NCBI GenBank assembly: GCA_002298165.1 | Contig: DBMI01000006.1 | Span: forward strand, 1-60,430 | DNA: 60,430 bases | DNA from: Desulfarculales bacterium UBA702 | GTDB taxonomy: Bacteria; Desulfobacterota; Syntrophobacteria; Syntrophobacterales; Syntrophobacteraceae | Direction: 5' to 3' | Shown: positions 41,863 through 51,420 of the stretch, in pieces | Position numbering within the stretch: position 1 is the first letter of the stretch | Layout: the number at the start of each line of letters is the position of its first letter | Notes under the pieces: generated by a model | The model's database searches: none | What the model was told of the DNA's origin: nothing | The model's input: only the letters and a program-made list of their open reading frames with translations | Translations under genes and position numbers: made by a program

Positions 41863-43566
41863 TCAGTTAGTTGAAGGATTCTTGGCAAAGGGAGATAAAT
41901 TTGGTTCCACCACTGCATTCGAGTGGATATCCCAACAGGCACTTACCGTTGTACCTGCCCCGGGAACGGAAGTTATTTGGAAGCTGCCGCCGGAGATTTC
42001 GGTGCGCTCCTTCATTGATGTCAGTCCGAGTCCGCCATCGGGACCGGAGCGGGAGGCTGGAGCATCCAAGTCGAAACCTGTGCCGTTGTCGGCAACTTCG
42101 AGTATAATGCAATTTCCTGCCCTATTGAGCGAAACCATTATTCTGTCAGCCCTGCTGTATTTTGCGGAATTGTTCATTGCCTCCTGGATTATACGGAAAA
42201 TAACAATCTTGAGCTGTTCAGGAATTTCGGATTCATCAATCTTTATGGTCTCCTCGATTACAGCGCCGGAATAGAGCGACTGGAATCGTCGGCAAAACCA
42301 GCCGATAGTCACAACCAAACCGAGATCATCCAGGAGCGAGGGCCGCAGGTCGGTCATAATGCGTCGCGATTCCTCGATACAATGATCTAGTACCGAAGAA
42401 AGCTGGGTAAGCAGTTCGGGGTCGGCTGACCCGGCTCTAATCTTTTCAGCGGCGCTTTCCAGGCAGAATTTGACCGCAGTGAGAGACGATCCGATGCTGT
42501 CGTGCATCTCTCTGGCAATCCTTTTTCGTTCGTCTTCCTGGGCACGGATGAGCTGTGCGGCCAGAACCTTGAGACGTCCCTCGGACATCTTGAGCTCATC
42601 CATTGTCTCTGCAAGTTCGAGAGTGCGCTGATAGACTCGAAGCTCAAGCTCATCCCTTGCCTGCTGAAGCTCCTGCTGTATTTTCTTCAGCTCGCTTATG
42701 TCCCTCCAGGCCGCTACCGCGCCGGTCACGTGGCCGTTTTGATCAAGAATGGGTCCGGCGCTGATAAGGATCGGGACTTTAGTCTCGTCCTGACCCTTAA
42801 AGCACCATTCTTCATTGGATATGTTACGACCCTGAGTGACGGCCCGCGAGATTGGCAGTTCACTGAAATGGACAATCTCCTTATGGCCGGGCCGCATGGC
42901 CGCTGTTTCATATTCTGAGAGTACCCTGCCTTCGATTTCCTTGCGCGAGGCCCCCATCATTTCGAGCGCATACCTGCTGAGAGCCTGAATCTTCATGCCG
43001 GGTGAATCTACAATGACTATCCCTTCGGGAATATGTTCGAGGAGCGCGTCTAGGATTGCCTTGCGTTCCTCGGCTTCCATCGCTCGCCGCTCGGCGTCTG
43101 CACGCGCCTCGGCATGCTGAAGAGTACGCTCCTTTACCAGTTCTTCGAGGTGGTGCCTGTGCTGTTTTAATTCCTCCTCAACGCTCTTGCTTTTCACTGA
43201 GTAACGTATCGAGCGCTCCAGAAGGAGGGCGGTGAATTCGCCTTTAACCAGATAGTCGGATGCGCCGCTTTGCATTGCACGCAGGTCTATGTCGTAGTTG
43301 CCGTATGCGGTGAGAAATATAATCGGCGCGCGGCAATCCATTGCTATTGCTTCTTGCAGAAGCTCCAGTCCGTTTCTGGCGCCCAGCAGGTAATCGAGCA
43401 AATAGACATCGTGCTCCCCCCGGCGGATGGCCTCAAGGCCGCTTTCATAGGTACTCACCCATTCCAGATTGAATTCCTGGCCGCTTATTTCCGAGAGCAT
43501 TTCGGAGATGATGAGGAAGTCTTCATCATCGTCGTCGATTAACAGCATCTTTAATGGGTCTGACAT
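41863..43566 (-). CDS. Response regulator-PAS-histidine kinase hybrid
   Basis: 567 aa. The N-terminal receiver (about 1-120) has the DDDD acidic pocket, phospho-acceptor Asp in DVYLLDYLLG and Lys in DYLVKG. A coiled coil (EEELKQHRHHLEELVKERTLQHAEA) leads to a PAS domain (about 180-300; IVDSPGMKIQALSRYALEMMG). A HisKA_3 dimerisation domain carries the H box ERKRIAREMHDSIGSSLTAVKF, and a NarX-type ATPase domain follows (EVADNGTGFD, GLTSMKER). Cytoplasmic; it can be phosphorylated by another kinase, possibly the 965-aa kinase upstream. No DNA-binding regulator in the window. Confidence 0.92.
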   Translation of the reverse strand: MSDPLKMLLIDDDDEDFLIISEMLSEISGQEFNLEWVSTYESGLEAIRRGEHDVYLLDYLLGARNGLELLQEAIAMDCRAPIIFLTAYGNYDIDLRAMQSGASDYLVKGEFTALLLERSIRYSVKSKSVEEELKQHRHHLEELVKERTLQHAEARADAERRAMEAEERKAILDALLEHIPEGIVIVDSPGMKIQALSRYALEMMGASRKEIEGRVLSEYETAAMRPGHKEIVHFSELPISRAVTQGRNISNEEWCFKGQDETKVPILISAGPILDQNGHVTGAVAAWRDISELKKIQQELQQARDELELRVYQRTLELAETMDELKMSEGRLKVLAAQLIRAQEDERKRIAREMHDSIGSSLTAVKFCLESAAEKIRAGSADPELLTQLSSVLDHCIEESRRIMTDLRPSLLDDLGLVVTIGWFCRRFQSLYSGAVIEETIKIDESEIPEQLKIVIFRIIQEAMNNSAKYSRADRIMVSLNRAGNCIILEVADNGTGFDLDAPASRSGPDGGLGLTSMKERTEISGGSFQITSVPGAGTTVSACWDIHSNAVVEPNLSPFAKNPSTN

Positions 43567-43884
43567 CAAGCTACCTTTCAAAAAGCCGCTCATTCCGGGA
43601 GGGGCACAGCTTTCCGTACCTCAACCGATGATGAACGCCGTAATCGCAGGTTCTTAATTCAACTTCTCTATTCTATTAATTAGATTCGCTCGCTTAATCT
43701 ATGGCGCTCCGCCAGTCTCACGCTGGCCAGCTTTTGGGCGATGCCTTGAGCAAATAGCCCAGGTGAAGCTATGCAATATTGATCAGCTTTAGTTAATCAG
43801 CTTCTTGAGCTCCAGACGGAATCTATCTATATTCACGAGTATCGTTAGTGGCAAGCGATTCCCACTGCAATCCATCGACAACCA
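43567..43884. other. Intergenic region between the two kinase genes
   Basis: About 318 bases without a supported gene. The sequence is AT-rich around 43660-43700. I see no hairpin terminator with a T-run and no clear promoter hexamers. Confidence 0.4.
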
Positions 43885-46782
43885 TTAAACGTCCGCATTC
43901 CAGGCCTGGGCGGGCTGCCTGCGCGGAAGGGATATAATAAATCTTGTTCCCTTCCCTGGTTCACTTCTTGCCGAGATCACTCCATTGTGATGCTCGACTA
44001 CCTTCTTGCATATGGCCAGTCCGACGCCCGATCCTTCATAGGCGCTACGGCCGTGCAGTCTCTGGAAAAGTACAAAAATCTTTTCCAGGTATTCTTCCTG
44101 AAATCCGATCCCATTGTCTTCCACGATTATATCATACCAGGGCGAGCCAAAATCCTTTCCCTGAGGTGGAACTGTTTCGTTGGCAGAGATTTGAATAAAA
44201 GGGGGTTTGTTGCCACTAAATTTGAGAGAGTTTCCAACCAGGTTCAGGAAAAGATGGCGCATTTGATCGGGATCGGCCTCTATGACGGGTAGGTTTCCGA
44301 TTTCGACGCGGGCCCCTTTCTGCTCGATTCTGATCTCGAGGTCCTGAACGATCTTTCTGAGGATTTTGCGCAGGTCGGTATCCGACATTGGACGCACATC
44401 GGTGCTCACCCTGGAGAAATGCAGGAGTGAACTCACCATTGACTGCATTCTGCCGGCGGCAGCTTGCATTCTTTTGATGTAATCGAGTGCAGTCTCATCG
44501 AGCTTTCCACGATATTTTTGATCGAGCCTATCACCGAATGCCTGGATCTTTCGCAGCGGTTCCTGCAAATCGTGGGAAGCGACAGCGGCAAATGAGTCAA
44601 GTTCCCTGTTGCTTTGCTCGAGCCTTGCGGTGTAGAGCACCCTCTCCGCCTCGGCCTTCTTTCGTTCGCTGACCTCCTGGAGCAGTTGGATGTTGGCCTC
44701 CGCCAGTTCGGCCGTGCGCTCATTTACCCGAAGCTCAAGCTGGTCATAAGCCTTCTGGAGCTGCTCGCGCGCCGCTTTAATGGCCCTTATGTCCCGCCAT
44801 GCGACAATGCCGCCCGTTATATTATCATCCTTGTCTTTTATCGGAGCAGCATTGCACAGGACCGCGATTCTCTCTCCGGTAGCCGTTTCTAGGATGAGTT
44901 CGGCTTCGGTAGTGACCTCGCCCCTCTGTACGGCCCTGCTGAGCGGAAGGTCGTCACCGGCAACTTGCGTTTCTCCGTCGGGGTAAAAAATCTTCCAATT
45001 GACGTGCTTCTCGATTCCGATCCCGCCGATCACGGAATTCGGCCGGCCCATCAACTCACGTCCATACTTGCTAACCATAGTGATGTAAGCATCGGGGGCA
45101 GTGGCGATACTTATTGCCTCAGGAATATTTTCCATAAGAGCATCGAGTATACTTCTGCCCTCTTCGGCATCAGCTGCCCTTTTCTCGGCCCTGTCACGTG
45201 CCTGGACGTGCTGAAGTCCGAGAGAGGCCAGAGCAGCAATCTGGGTAAGAGCAGCCTCGTCTTCCTGAGTAAAATCGCCAGCCTTGCGATCTGTAGCCAT
45301 GACCAGGCCAATGGGACAGCCCTCGGAATCCAGGAGCGGCGCGCCCAGGATTCCACGAAGCGGTACATGCCAATCGGGCAGACCTTTCCAGAGGGAATGG
45401 GCGCGCAGTTCGGCATCGGTATACCGGATCGCCATTCCGGTTTTGAGTATCTCGAGATAAACGCCCCCTTTACGGAGCTGGAATTCGCTCGAAAGCGGGC
45501 AAAGCGGTGCGCCCTCCACTGCGGAAACGGTCCCTGTTATGAAAGCACCATCCTCGATCAGGCCCAGGGCGGCATATTTGGATCCTGTAACAGTCCTTGA
45601 AGCATCGGCTATCTTCTTCAAAAGTCCGCTGATTGTGATTTCGCTGAGAATCTCAACTGAAATATCCAGGAGAGACCGCATCCGGGAAAGATTCTCGTAT
45701 CGCTCGGTCTCACGCAAGTGGATCTCTTCGGCCATCTGGTTGAAGGCTTCAGTAAGATCCCTTATCTCGGGCGGCCCATCGATTATAAGCGGCTGGTTTT
45801 TTCTGCCATCGACAATAGAGGCTATGCGGGCTCGAAGTTCCTGTATCGGCGCGGCAATGGTGCGGGAAACCCCGAATGCGAAAGATAAGACTCCGAGCGT
45901 AAAAAGAAGGAAAATAACCGCGGCTCGGTAAATATGAGGCAAGAACGGCGCCCTGATATCCTCCTCGCTTATGGCTGAAACGGCAACCCATCCAGTCGAG
46001 CCTACAGGCGAGAGGGTAAGAACAAAGCCTTTGTTGTTCAGCCCAAAATCCACTTCAGAGACCAGCTCCTTACCAAGAGCGGCTTCCCTGACGGCGGGAT
46101 GTTCCATGAAGAGCTTTTCGCCATCTTTTATCCACCCCGGACCCGGCCGGCCCACGGCGATTTGGCCCTTGCGGTCCAGAATCATCATACCAGCATTACC
46201 ATGCCGGTCAATTCCAAGAATGTTGTAAAGAGCACTTGGCGAAATAGCTGATTGCACCACACCGAGCAGTTCCCCCTCTTTGCCCGGGATAGCGCGCGCA
46301 AAGCTCATAACCGGCTCGCCGTTAAGCCTTGAGGGGCGCAAATCGGTAATATAGGCCATTTTGCCGGATAAAATTTCGATGAAATAATCCCTGTCGTTTC
46401 TAACGGTGTTCAAGGCCTGGGGCCGGGTCGATGCCAGTACAAGCCCTTCGGGGCTGATCCAGGTGAAGGAGCGAAGGCCAGGGTATTCGGCAAGACTTTC
46501 CTGTAGAATTCTCCGGGCGCCCTCTTCCTCAAATTCGTGAGAGGACAAGGCGAGACCGATGGCAAGACTTTGGCGAGAGAGGTTATTAAGGAATGTTTGC
46601 ATGGAGTCGCCGACCGACCTGGCTCTTTCCATTTCAGCCTGGATTACGGCTTTCCGCTGCTCTTTGAAATGATCGTAATATAGAAAGGCCGAAAGAATAG
46701 CGAGGGGGAGGATCGTTATTAAGAGCAGGATACTGATCCGAGCGCGAATGCTGATTTCAAATCCACGTTTCGGGTTCGTCAT
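43885..46782 (-). CDS. Multi-sensor histidine kinase (Cache, HAMP, GAF, PAS)
   Basis: 965 aa. The first membrane segment is near 15-37 (ISILLLITILPLAILSAFLYY). A periplasmic double-Cache-like sensor spans about 40-280 (ARSVGDSMQTFLNNLSRQS; RDYFIEILSGKMAYITDLRPS). The second segment is near 288-308. HAMP follows, then GAF (about 380-530), PAS (about 550-690; EAISIATAPDAYITMVSKYGRELMG), coiled coil, HisKA with H box SFAAVASHDLQEPLRKIQAFGDRL, and HATPase_c (NLVGNSLKFSGNKPP, VEDNGIGFQEEYLEKIF, GSGVGLAIC). It senses an unknown ligand. It is 318 bases upstream of the receiver-kinase hybrid. Confidence 0.93.
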   Translation of the reverse strand: MTNPKRGFEISIRARISILLLITILPLAILSAFLYYDHFKEQRKAVIQAEMERARSVGDSMQTFLNNLSRQSLAIGLALSSHEFEEEGARRILQESLAEYPGLRSFTWISPEGLVLASTRPQALNTVRNDRDYFIEILSGKMAYITDLRPSRLNGEPVMSFARAIPGKEGELLGVVQSAISPSALYNILGIDRHGNAGMMILDRKGQIAVGRPGPGWIKDGEKLFMEHPAVREAALGKELVSEVDFGLNNKGFVLTLSPVGSTGWVAVSAISEEDIRAPFLPHIYRAAVIFLLFTLGVLSFAFGVSRTIAAPIQELRARIASIVDGRKNQPLIIDGPPEIRDLTEAFNQMAEEIHLRETERYENLSRMRSLLDISVEILSEITISGLLKKIADASRTVTGSKYAALGLIEDGAFITGTVSAVEGAPLCPLSSEFQLRKGGVYLEILKTGMAIRYTDAELRAHSLWKGLPDWHVPLRGILGAPLLDSEGCPIGLVMATDRKAGDFTQEDEAALTQIAALASLGLQHVQARDRAEKRAADAEEGRSILDALMENIPEAISIATAPDAYITMVSKYGRELMGRPNSVIGGIGIEKHVNWKIFYPDGETQVAGDDLPLSRAVQRGEVTTEAELILETATGERIAVLCNAAPIKDKDDNITGGIVAWRDIRAIKAAREQLQKAYDQLELRVNERTAELAEANIQLLQEVSERKKAEAERVLYTARLEQSNRELDSFAAVASHDLQEPLRKIQAFGDRLDQKYRGKLDETALDYIKRMQAAAGRMQSMVSSLLHFSRVSTDVRPMSDTDLRKILRKIVQDLEIRIEQKGARVEIGNLPVIEADPDQMRHLFLNLVGNSLKFSGNKPPFIQISANETVPPQGKDFGSPWYDIIVEDNGIGFQEEYLEKIFVLFQRLHGRSAYEGSGVGLAICKKVVEHHNGVISARSEPGKGTRFIISLPRRQPAQAWNADV

Positions 46783-47252
46783 CGTGTTTTCCTGTTGTTC
46801 CGCTCCACTGAAAATGAAGCGCCAGGATGAATCGCACCTGACGAGCTGGGTCCCTTCTAAAAACCACCGGGACGGTGTAGGGTCCAGGTGTTGGCGCTTA
46901 CAGCGCCCCGGTGGGACATTAGGTACAGACGGAAGACGTCGGAAATCCGATCTTGGCTTTAATGTTAATCCTAATTTATCAGAAACCCGAATAAAAACAA
47001 CCGAACTTTGAATCCCGGTTTCCTACATCCGTAAAACTCTAAATTTCTGAATTCGTAAAAGAACTCCAGTATCTCCCGACTTACTAAATACTCTCCCGCG
47101 AAACTCAAAATGGGGTATTTGCCGGATTCCAAGTGTTTGATCCACTGGGTATTCTGCCCCCACAAGGAGGAGAACCGAGGGGGTACGTTCCGATTGCGGC
47201 GGGCGGCGGATCGACCAGGGACCAGCAACAGAGCGGCGAAGGGATCGGGGAA
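46783..47252. other. Intergenic region with a long hairpin
   Basis: 470 bases between the divergent kinase and ferritin-like genes. It holds an inverted repeat: CCACCGGG (46864-46871) with CCCGGTGG (46907-46914), enclosing a smaller GGCGCT...AGCGCC stem. The AT-rich stretch 46965-47110 is the likely promoter area. No ORF with family features; the 85-aa and 87-aa ORFs look random. Confidence 0.5.
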
Positions 47253-47699
47253 ATGACCATCATCGACATGGCTGAAGTACTAAGCGCGCTTGCGCAGTTG
47301 GACATCGACGCGATCCGGGCTTACGAGCAGGCAATAGAGTCGGTGAGTCATGGTGGAATTCGTGTGAGCCTCACGCGATTCCGCGACGACCACAAGAGGC
47401 ATGTCGAACACCTCTCGGCCGTTATTCGCGCACTTGACGCCGTGCCTCCCGAATACTCGCCTGATCTTAAGGGTTTTCTGATCGAGGGTTTCACTGCCAT
47501 CCAGAGCCTCCTGGGTACCGAAGGAGCGCTCGTTGCAATGAGAAACAATGAAGAGCTTACTAACCGGAAATACGCGGAAGCCTACGAAATGAATTTATCA
47601 CCCAACATAAGGGAATTGGTTGGGCACAACTACCACGACGAACAGGTCCACTTAAAGTATATACAGGAAATGCTCGCATCGAGAGCATGGGAGAAGTAA
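47253..47699 (+). CDS. Ferritin-like four-helix protein
   Basis: 148 aa from MTIIDMAEVLSAL. Helices carry Glu/His pairs in a di-iron arrangement: EQAIES, RDDHKRHVEHLSAV, LGTEGALVAMRNNEELTNRKY and HNYHDEQVHLKYIQEML. This matches ferritin-like domain proteins of the DUF2383/DUF892-like type, which may store iron or act in stress resistance; which it is cannot be told. The start at 47253 has AAGGGATCGGGG upstream; the longer reading from 47133 is Gly-rich and not conserved-looking. Confidence 0.75.
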   Translation: MTIIDMAEVLSALAQLDIDAIRAYEQAIESVSHGGIRVSLTRFRDDHKRHVEHLSAVIRALDAVPPEYSPDLKGFLIEGFTAIQSLLGTEGALVAMRNNEELTNRKYAEAYEMNLSPNIRELVGHNYHDEQVHLKYIQEMLASRAWEK

Positions 47700-47783
47700 A
47701 GCTGGATGCCTCTTTCAGAGGCAGGATTTCGAAAATTCCGCCCACATGCGAGGCTGATTCTAATGGCAAACCGTGCGCCGCAT

Positions 47784-47805
47784 GTGGGGCAGGCTTTTCA
47801 GCCTG
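47784..47805 (+). repeat. Dispersed GTGGGGCAGGC repeat, copy 3
   Basis: Twenty-two bases starting GTGGGGCAGGCTTTTC, one mismatch from the copy inside the phage fibre gene. It lies in the convergent intergenic region between the ferritin-like gene and thiD. Confidence 0.7.
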
Positions 47806-47974
47806 CTGCTCAATGGATTGGGTCGAGTGAAGTTAGAGAGCTGGCCGGCTTCCTTGAAACATCGCGGGGAGCACCTGTAACTAATCTCCGTGAGGTTTTG
47901 CTCCTGCTCGACCCAACCCGAGAGCCTTTTCTACAGGAATTTACCCCGGGTAAATACCCCGCCTTCAAGCCCCT

Positions 47975-48775
47975 CTACTCATTAAACCTGTAGAATTGAT
48001 GAAAATGGTGCACCGGTCCGTGCCCCCGGCCTAATGGCAGGCCAAGTGAAATAGCCCCCGTGATGTATTCCTTTGCACTTGCCACTGCGTCTTCGACTGA
48101 AAAACCACGCGCGAGAAATGCCGCAATTGCGGAAGCAAAAGTACAACCCGTGCCATGGGTATGTGGAGTCTCGCGACGCTCGGTCAAATACTCTCGAAAA
48201 TTCGTGCCGTCAAAGAGCAGGTCCATTGGATTCCCAGCGAGGTGTCCCCCTTTGAGGACCACATATTTAGGGCCAAGCTGAAAGAGTTTCTCTGCCGCCG
48301 TCCTCATCTGCTCCGGCGTTTCGACCTGCATGCCTGTAAGTGCCTCGGCCTCGTGAAGATTAGGGGTTATCACCAGTGCGAGCGGGAAAAGCTCGGCTGC
48401 CATTGCATTGACGGCATCGGACCTTAGCAGCTTATCGCCGCTTTTTGCAATCATCACAGGATCAACGACGACCTTGCCGATTTTGAGTTCGCTCAAATCG
48501 CGGCCCACCTGCGAGATTGTTGCTCTGCTCATGAGCATTCCGGTCTTAACCGCATCTACCCCAATGTCAAGTACCACCGAACGGATTTGAGAGGACACGA
48601 ACTCCGGGGCTATTTCTATGATTCCGTTCACCGTGACGGTATTTTGGGAGGTGAGGGCCGCGATTGCGCTCATCCCATATACTCCAAGGGCGGAAAAGGT
48701 TTTTAGGTCGGCCTGGATTCCAGCGCCGCCGCCAGAATCCGAACCCGCTATGGTCAGTGCTCGTGGTATTTTCAT
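47975..48775 (-). CDS. thiD: Hydroxymethylpyrimidine/phosphomethylpyrimidine kinase
   Basis: 266 aa. ThiD phosphorylates HMP to HMP-P and HMP-PP for thiamine synthesis. Seen: ALTIAGSDSGGGAGIQADLKTFSALGVYG at the N-terminus, ALTSQNTVTVNG, DPVMIAKSGDKLL, and the C-terminal anion hole TPHTHGTGCTFASAIAA. Full length. It lies 46 bases after thiL on the same strand and is likely cotranscribed. I see no TPP riboswitch in front of either gene. Confidence 0.95.
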   Translation of the reverse strand: MKIPRALTIAGSDSGGGAGIQADLKTFSALGVYGMSAIAALTSQNTVTVNGIIEIAPEFVSSQIRSVVLDIGVDAVKTGMLMSRATISQVGRDLSELKIGKVVVDPVMIAKSGDKLLRSDAVNAMAAELFPLALVITPNLHEAEALTGMQVETPEQMRTAAEKLFQLGPKYVVLKGGHLAGNPMDLLFDGTNFREYLTERRETPHTHGTGCTFASAIAAFLARGFSVEDAVASAKEYITGAISLGLPLGRGHGPVHHFHQFYRFNE

Positions 48776-48821
48776 GAACTGCTAAACTCCTCTTCCAAAC
48801 TGCAACCTATTTTTCCTACGC

Positions 48822-49853
48822 TCATCCAAAATGCTCCCATCCCCTTCTGCCGGGGGGAAGAGAGGTCTCGGTGCCATCCGGCATGGAGAGGCGAAGAGTT
48901 CCGGCCTCGGCGGTGACCCGTCCGATCTGGGTGCACTTAAGGCCGCTCTCATTGAGTAACATTTTTTGGATTCGCGGGACATCCTCGAACGAAGCGGTAA
49001 ACAGGAGTTCATAGTCTTCGCCCCCGGCAAGGACCCAATCGAGTGCCCGAACCGGCGCCTCATTTGTGTTGATGGAATACGCCACCTCAGAGACAGCTTC
49101 GCTTACCGGGACCCTTCCAGTTTCCACGATGGCTCCCGCCCGGCTTGCTTCGCAGATGTGACCCAGATCCGCCATCAACCCGTCGCTTACATCGACCATT
49201 GCATGGACAAGGCCCGATTCCGCAATTAGTTGTCCCTCGCGCAAACGGGGCTGGGGCGTAAAGTGTCTTTCCATTACCCGCCTGCCGGCCGATTCGCTTA
49301 CCCGGATTTGCGGGTTTAGCACCATTTCGAATCCGGCTCTGGATTCGCCTGGAAAACCGGTAACCAGGATTGCATCACCAACCCTGGCGCCGCTTCGAAG
49401 CACCAGATGCCGCGGCGCAATGTGTCCCAGAAGAGTTATGTCGATCGATATTCCCGAGTCGGCCCTGCTAAGATTTCCGCCCACTATCGAGGCGCCGGCA
49501 AGCCCCGCCTGCTCAACCATCCCGCGGTAAAGCTCGTCTATGAATGCTGTCCGGGTGGTTTCGGTGATTGCAAGAGAGACGAGCATCCATAGCGGATAGC
49601 CGCCCATGGCGGCAACGTCGCTCACGTTTATTGCAACCGCCCTGCGACCGAGTTGATGGGCACTTATCGCGCCGAGCTTGAAATGGACCCCTTCAGCCTG
49701 TTTATCACACGTCGCCAGAAGATAATCTGGGCCGGAGGTTTTCAGCACCGCGACATCATCGCCAATACCGACTACCACGTCCGCCGGGCGCGAGGGCAGC
49801 AGTTGCGCTATGCGGCCAATCAGTCCGAATTCGCCGATATCTTTTACAAGCAT
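48822..49853 (-). CDS. thiL: Thiamine-monophosphate kinase
   Basis: 343 aa. ThiL makes thiamine pyrophosphate from thiamine monophosphate. Seen: GEFGLIGRIAQLLP, VVGIGDDVAVL, GAISAHQLGRRAVAINVSDVAAMGG, GGNLSRADSGISIDITLLG, MVDVSDGLMADLGHIC, and LAGGEDYELLFTA. The start at 49853 (MLVKDIGEFG) has AAAGGG nine bases upstream and is the family N-terminus. Confidence 0.95.
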   Translation of the reverse strand: MLVKDIGEFGLIGRIAQLLPSRPADVVVGIGDDVAVLKTSGPDYLLATCDKQAEGVHFKLGAISAHQLGRRAVAINVSDVAAMGGYPLWMLVSLAITETTRTAFIDELYRGMVEQAGLAGASIVGGNLSRADSGISIDITLLGHIAPRHLVLRSGARVGDAILVTGFPGESRAGFEMVLNPQIRVSESAGRRVMERHFTPQPRLREGQLIAESGLVHAMVDVSDGLMADLGHICEASRAGAIVETGRVPVSEAVSEVAYSINTNEAPVRALDWVLAGGEDYELLFTASFEDVPRIQKMLLNESGLKCTQIGRVTAEAGTLRLSMPDGTETSLPPGRRGWEHFG

Positions 49854-50033
49854 TTCAGATAACCCTTTGGGCCGATTATACACAATTAACCTGTTAAGGC
49901 ATTTCAACCAAATGAATGTATATCTCTATTCGGCCGCAATTGCCCGTTTAAAAGCGAGGTGGGTACAGGCTTTTATCTTTTTGCAGGTTGGATTGAGCGG
50001 TCAATGGGAACAATCCCAAAATCGGTATATAAA

Positions 50034-50077
50034 AAGCGAAACCCGACACTCCAGCACTGGAGGTTCGGGTTTCGCTT
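50034..50077 (-). terminator. Terminator after the PilT-like genes
   Basis: AAGCGAAACCCGA (50034-50046) pairs perfectly with TCGGGTTTCGCTT (50065-50077), and CTCCAG/CTGGAG forms an inner stem. On the minus strand it ends in TTTTTATATA, a good Rho-independent terminator downstream of the pilT-like operon and before thiL. Confidence 0.85.
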
Positions 50078-50198
50078 CCGTTGAAGGCCATCCACGGCGA
50101 ATTCCGATTCACCGTCAACACAGCCGAATGTATATCTGCCACGAGATTCGCTTGGCGGGCTTGCCCTTTGCCGGAGCTCTCTGTACTCCGCCGGCTTT

Positions 50199-51371
50199 TC
50201 AGAAGGTTCTGGAGTAATCCCGGTCTATCTTCAGACCCTCAATATCGGTGGTTTTTTCGCCCCGTCCTGATTTTATTGAATCAATCCCGCGTTTTACGAC
50301 TGCGCGCCTGGATGCGAAAGCCATGGCTGTTTCCTCGGTAACCTGTCCTTTATGGTACAGGTCGACTATACAGTCGTCGAAAGTAATCCAGCCGAACGGG
50401 CGTGCCTGCTGCATCATTTCATAGAAGGTCTTTCCCTCGGACTCGCCGTGCATGATCGCTTCTTTTACCCGAATGTTCGTTCCCATTATTTCGAGGGCCG
50501 CAACTCGCCCGCCTCCGATTTTGGGAAGGAGCCTTTGAGAGATGACCCAGCGCATCGTATCAGCCAAGCGTATCCGGATCAGACGCTCCTCTTCGAGTTC
50601 GAACATGCCGATCACGCGGTTGATGCTCTGAGCGGCATCCATGGTGTGCAGAGTCGTCACCACAAGGTGGCCGGTTTCAGCGGCGCTAAGGCCGATTTCG
50701 ACCGTCTCGCGGTCGCGCATTTCGCCCACCAGGATCACCTTTGGTGCCTGGCGCAGGGCTGCTCGAAGTCCGTTTGCGAAGTTATCAAAATCAAGGCCCA
50801 GTTCACGCTGATTGAAGGTGGCCTTCAGTTGCGGATGGACGAACTCGACAGGATCTTCAAGGGTAACGATGTGATAAGGATGACGCAGGTTGATTTCGTT
50901 GAGCACAGAAGCAAGAGTGGTAGACTTACCGCTGCCGGTTGCCCCTGTCACGAACACGATACCGAACTTATCATCGGCTATCTGCTTTAGAACGGGCGGG
51001 TGATTCAGTTCCTCGATTGTCGGGATTTTGGTGGGCAACTGGCGCATTGCAATCGAGTAAGTCCCGCGCTGTGAGAAGACATTTACGCGAAAGCGGGCAC
51101 GCCCTGGCAGATGGTAGGAAATATCGCACGAGCCGTGGCTCAGAAGTTGACCGATTCCGCGCCGGTCGTTTCCCACCATATTCAATGCAATGGTCTCGGT
51201 ATGGAACGGCGTTAGTTTCTGTATTCCGAAATCCATGCAGACAGGTTTCAAAAGCCCGTCCAGTTCGACCTGTGGAGGCTTGCCCACCGTGAAATTGATA
51301 TCGGAGGCCTTTGGACTCTCATCCAGTATCCGGGTGAGAAGTGCATCCAGCTCTGCCCGTCTCATCGGCAA
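50199..51371 (-). CDS. PilT/PilU-type ATPase
   Basis: 390 aa. Walker A GATGSGKSTTLASVL, Asp box ITLEDPVEFVHPQ, Walker B KVILVGEMRDRETV and His box TGHLVVTTLHTMDAAQ. It is a secretion-type hexameric ATPase of the pilus retraction group. Length, N-terminus (LDALLTRILDESPKASDINFTVG) and the basic C-terminal tail suggest a PilU-like paralogue of the preceding protein. It lies 49 bases after that gene on the same strand. Confidence 0.88.
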   Translation of the reverse strand: MPMRRAELDALLTRILDESPKASDINFTVGKPPQVELDGLLKPVCMDFGIQKLTPFHTETIALNMVGNDRRGIGQLLSHGSCDISYHLPGRARFRVNVFSQRGTYSIAMRQLPTKIPTIEELNHPPVLKQIADDKFGIVFVTGATGSGKSTTLASVLNEINLRHPYHIVTLEDPVEFVHPQLKATFNQRELGLDFDNFANGLRAALRQAPKVILVGEMRDRETVEIGLSAAETGHLVVTTLHTMDAAQSINRVIGMFELEEERLIRIRLADTMRWVISQRLLPKIGGGRVAALEIMGTNIRVKEAIMHGESEGKTFYEMMQQARPFGWITFDDCIVDLYHKGQVTEETAMAFASRRAVVKRGIDSIKSGRGEKTTDIEGLKIDRDYSRTF

Positions 51372-51420
51372 TTCCTTTCAATTGGCGCGAAACTCTATGG
51401 TTTAAATCAGGACCAATAAC

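Noticed and set aside
47706..47993. 95-aa plus-strand ORF after the ferritin-like gene
   Set aside because: It is built on the dispersed GTGGGGCAGGC repeat (VGQAFQPA), has no family features and overlaps the end of thiD on the other strand.
49854..50033. Possible TPP riboswitch upstream of thiL
   Set aside because: The conserved CTGAGA and ACCTGATCTGG-type elements of the TPP aptamer were not found on the minus strand.
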